Assembly (NCBI GenBank): GCA_022838965.1
Contig: JALHDK010000099.1
Coordinates: forward strand, 1 to 8,681
Length of the DNA: 8,681 bases
Source of the DNA: Actinomycetales bacterium
Lineage (GTDB): Bacteria > Actinomycetota > Actinomycetes > Actinomycetales > Actinomycetaceae
Direction: 5' to 3'
Shown: positions 6,837-8,681 of the stretch, in pieces
How positions within the stretch are numbered: position 1 is the stretch's first letter
How the letters are laid out: each line of letters begins with the position of its first letter
The notes under the pieces: model-generated
The model's database searches: none
Told to the model about the DNA's origin: nothing
Seen by the model: only the letters and a program-made list of their open reading frames with translations
Translations under genes and position numbers: made by a program

Positions 6837-8357
6837 CTACCACCCCAGCGCGGTCCCGTCCGCGCGGGGGTCGCTCGCGCCCACCAGCACGCCGTTCCGC
6901 AGCCGCCAGATGACCTGCCCGCGTCCGAACGGGCCCGCGTGCGGTGCGGCAGCCACCGCGTGACCCCGGGCGGCGAGCCCGTGCCGCACCTCCGGACCGG
7001 CTGCGGACTCCACCAGCACGTTCCGGCCCTCCGGCCAGTACCACCGGGGCAGGTCGAGCGCGGACTGGGGATCGAGGCGGTGGTCCACCGTGCCGACGAT
7101 GAGCTGCACGTGCCCCTGGGCCTGCATGTGGCCGCCCATGACCCCGAACGGCCCCACCGGACTGCCCTCCCGCGTGAGGAACCCGGGGATGATCGTGTGG
7201 AACGGCCGCTTGCCGGGGGCGAGCTCGTTCGGGTGCCCGGGCTCGAGCGCGAACCCGTGACCCCGGTTCTGCAGCGCGATGCCCGTTCCCGGCACCACCA
7301 CGTGGGACCCGAACCCGTGGAAGGTGGACTGGATGAGGCTGACCATCATCCCGGCACCGTCCGCGGCGCACAGGTAGACGGTGTCCTGGCGGTGGGTGTC
7401 CACGAGGGCGAGCTTGACCGCCTCGATCCCGAGGTGGAACGCCTCGGCGGAAACGGGTGGGAGCGCCGCGAGGTCGAAGCCCTCGAGGATGTTGAGGGCC
7501 AGCAGTGCGGCGATGCCCTGGGCGTTGGGGGGGATCTCCCACACTTCGTGGCCCCGGTAGGAGGTGGAGATCGGCGCCACCCACTCGCTCCGGTGAGCGG
7601 CGAGGTCGGCGGCGGTGAGGTATCCCCCGGTCGCCGCCGCATGGGCGGCGAGGCGCTCGGCGAGGGCGCCGTCGTACAGAGACGCACCCCGCGTCGCACC
7701 GAGCTCACGGAGGGTGGCCGCGTGGTCGGGCAGCCGTCGTCGTTCGCCCACGGCCGGCGCGGGGGCGAAGACGCGGAGGAACTCCCCGAACTCCTCGCCC
7801 GCCAGGCCGGAGTGCGCGGCCAGGCCGGCCTGCCAGCCCCACGCCACCACCGGGGACACCGGGAAGCCCTCCTCCGCGTACCGGGCGGCGGGTTCGAGAA
7901 GCCGGGGGAACGGCAGACGGCCGAACCGTCCATGCAGGTCGGCCCACGCCCGCGGCGCTCCCGGGACCGTGACCGACTCCCACCCGCGGAGCGGGACCCG
8001 CGCGTGCCCGGCGTCGCGCAGACGCCGGGCAGTCACCGCCGCCGGTGCCCGCCCGGACCCGTTGAGCCCGTGGAGGCGCTGACCGTCCCACACCAGGGCG
8101 AAGGCGTCGGCGCCGACGCCGTTGGAGCAGGGTTCCACCACGGTGAGGCACGCCGCCATCGCGATCGCGGCGTCGACGGCGGTGCCCCCGTCCTGCAGCA
8201 CCCGCAGGCCGGCGGCAGCGGCCAGCGGCTGGGAGGTGGCCACCATGCCGCGGTCCGCGAAGCACGGCTGGTGGCGGCCGGGCAGGGCGAGGTCGGCCAG
8301 CCGCAGCTCGGGTCCGTCGCCCCCGGGCGGCGTCGTCTCCCGCGTGCTGCTGTTCAC
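6837..8357 (-). CDS. Gamma-glutamyltransferase-family protein (YwrD-like), shortened before the catalytic Thr
   Basis: This 506-residue Ntn-hydrolase-fold protein is related to B. subtilis YwrD and to glutathione hydrolases. The family is made as a precursor that cuts itself before a catalytic threonine. Visible motifs are DGGTAVDAAIAM (56-67), NGSGRAP (99-105) with the likely substrate-binding Arg103, TVYLCAAD (326-333) with Thr326 as the expected nucleophile, HGFGSHVVVPGTG (347-359), GVMGGHMQAQGH (405-416) and a C-terminal DPRADG. There is no signal peptide, so it is probably cytoplasmic. Oddly, helix VKLALVDTHRQ (314-324) runs straight into Asp325-Thr326. Family members normally have roughly 50 more residues here, the C-terminal end of the large subunit. 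The frame is intact, so this is an internal in-frame shortening, not a frameshift. The GTG start follows TAGGCT by 6 nt. The true substrate is unknown. Confidence 0.85.
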   Translation of the reverse strand: MNSSTRETTPPGGDGPELRLADLALPGRHQPCFADRGMVATSQPLAAAAGLRVLQDGGTAVDAAIAMAACLTVVEPCSNGVGADAFALVWDGQRLHGLNGSGRAPAAVTARRLRDAGHARVPLRGWESVTVPGAPRAWADLHGRFGRLPFPRLLEPAARYAEEGFPVSPVVAWGWQAGLAAHSGLAGEEFGEFLRVFAPAPAVGERRRLPDHAATLRELGATRGASLYDGALAERLAAHAAATGGYLTAADLAAHRSEWVAPISTSYRGHEVWEIPPNAQGIAALLALNILEGFDLAALPPVSAEAFHLGIEAVKLALVDTHRQDTVYLCAADGAGMMVSLIQSTFHGFGSHVVVPGTGIALQNRGHGFALEPGHPNELAPGKRPFHTIIPGFLTREGSPVGPFGVMGGHMQAQGHVQLIVGTVDHRLDPQSALDLPRWYWPEGRNVLVESAAGPEVRHGLAARGHAVAAAPHAGPFGRGQVIWRLRNGVLVGASDPRADGTALGW

Positions 8358-8363
8358 CCGGCC

Positions 8364-8369
8364 AGCCTA
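8364..8369 (-). promoter_or_regulatory. -10 hexamer for leaderless gamma-glutamyltransferase-family gene
   Basis: On the minus strand this reads TAGGCT and ends exactly 6 nt before the GTG at 8357. There is no Shine-Dalgarno sequence, which supports a leaderless transcript and the GTG start. Confidence 0.55.
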
Positions 8370-8425
8370 GGTGGTCGCGCCGCCGCGGCCCGGCCGATCG
8401 CCGCCTCGCGGGTCGGCGCCGCAGC

Positions 8426-8431
8426 TAGAGT
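8426..8431 (+). promoter_or_regulatory. -10 hexamer for leaderless phosphoribosyltransferase gene
   Basis: TAGAGT ends 6 nt before the ATG at 8438. It faces the opposite -10 at 8364-8369 across 56 bp, so the 80-bp gap holds two divergent promoters and nothing else that I can see. Confidence 0.55.
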
Positions 8432-8437
8432 GCCGCC

Positions 8438-8681
8438 ATGACGGCATTCGACGCCAGCCCCCTCGGCGAGACCGACGAGCGCGAGATCCTGACCTGGAGC
8501 AGGTTCGGCGACGCGGCGCGCGCCCTCGCCCAGCAGGTCGTCGATTCGGGATGGCTGCCCGAGGTGGTCGTGGCCGTGGCGCGAGGCGGGCTGTTGCCGG
8601 CCGGTGCGATAGCCTACGCGCTCGGGGTGAAGGTGATGGGGGCCATCAACGTCGAGTTCCCGCCCGGGACCCCGCACGCCC
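8438..8681 (+). CDS. Phosphoribosyltransferase-domain protein, N-terminal part, cut by window edge
   Basis: The first 81 codons are present and the frame is still open at the right edge. The stretch EILTW near residue 16, a helix around 22-36, and VVVAVARGGLLPAG at 43-56 followed by YALGVK match the first strand and Arg-Gly-Gly loop of type I phosphoribosyltransferases, of the Gpt/HPRT-like group common in actinobacteria. Such enzymes transfer phosphoribose from PRPP to a purine-type base, but the PRPP-binding signature and base-binding parts lie outside the window, so the substrate cannot be named. The ATG at 8438 is chosen from the TAGAGT hexamer 6 nt upstream. The gene is divergent from the gamma-glutamyltransferase-family gene. 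Confidence 0.8.
   Translation, partial: MTAFDASPLGETDEREILTWSRFGDAARALAQQVVDSGWLPEVVVAVARGGLLPAGAIAYALGVKVMGAINVEFPPGTPHA

Noticed and set aside
6939..8441. A 500-codon open frame on the plus strand opposite the gamma-glutamyltransferase-family gene
   Set aside because: High-GC codon bias leaves antisense frames open. Its product is low-complexity with no recognisable motif, while the minus-strand protein has clear family motifs throughout.

Overview
The window is about 8.7 kb of very GC-rich DNA with near-exclusive G/C at third codon positions. Together with leaderless-type gene starts and an actinobacterial-type csoR-copZ-copA copper cassette, this points to a high-GC actinobacterium. Micrococcales is a reasonable guess, but nothing in the window fixes the genus. 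It looks like ordinary chromosome. I see no rRNA, tRNA, insertion sequence, integrase, CRISPR array or phage gene.

Layout. (1) Positions 1-662, minus strand: N-terminal part of a GH36 alpha-galactosidase that runs off the left edge. (2) 725-1588, plus: a FetB-type (UPF0014) ABC permease without a neighbouring ATPase. (3) 1656-2333, plus: a DedA-family membrane protein. (4) 2379-3881, plus: an uncharacterised two-domain protein whose C-terminal domain resembles YezG/DUF600-type immunity proteins. (5) 3911-6833, plus: a complete copper-resistance operon made of a CsoR operator over a -10 box, csoR, copZ and copA. (6) 6837-8357, minus, convergent with copA: a gamma-glutamyltransferase-family hydrolase that seems to lack the usual linker just before its catalytic threonine. 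(7) 8438 to the right edge, plus: the start of a phosphoribosyltransferase-domain protein.

The copper operon is the one clear functional unit. Cu(I) binding by CsoR should release the operator, CopZ should carry Cu(I), and the P1B-type ATPase CopA should export it. The other genes look like separate housekeeping or membrane functions, each with its own promoter.

The most notable pattern is the contrast in translation signals. Five genes (662 minus, 1656, 2379, 8357 minus, 8438), and less clearly the permease at 725, have a TANNNT -10 hexamer ending 6-7 nt before the start codon and no Shine-Dalgarno sequence, as expected for leaderless mRNAs. The copper operon instead has a real 5' leader and clear Shine-Dalgarno sites. 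This pattern also moves several starts downstream of the longest possible open frame. I found no convincing evidence of a wholly new system. The best leads are the two-domain protein at 2379 and the shortened gamma-glutamyltransferase.
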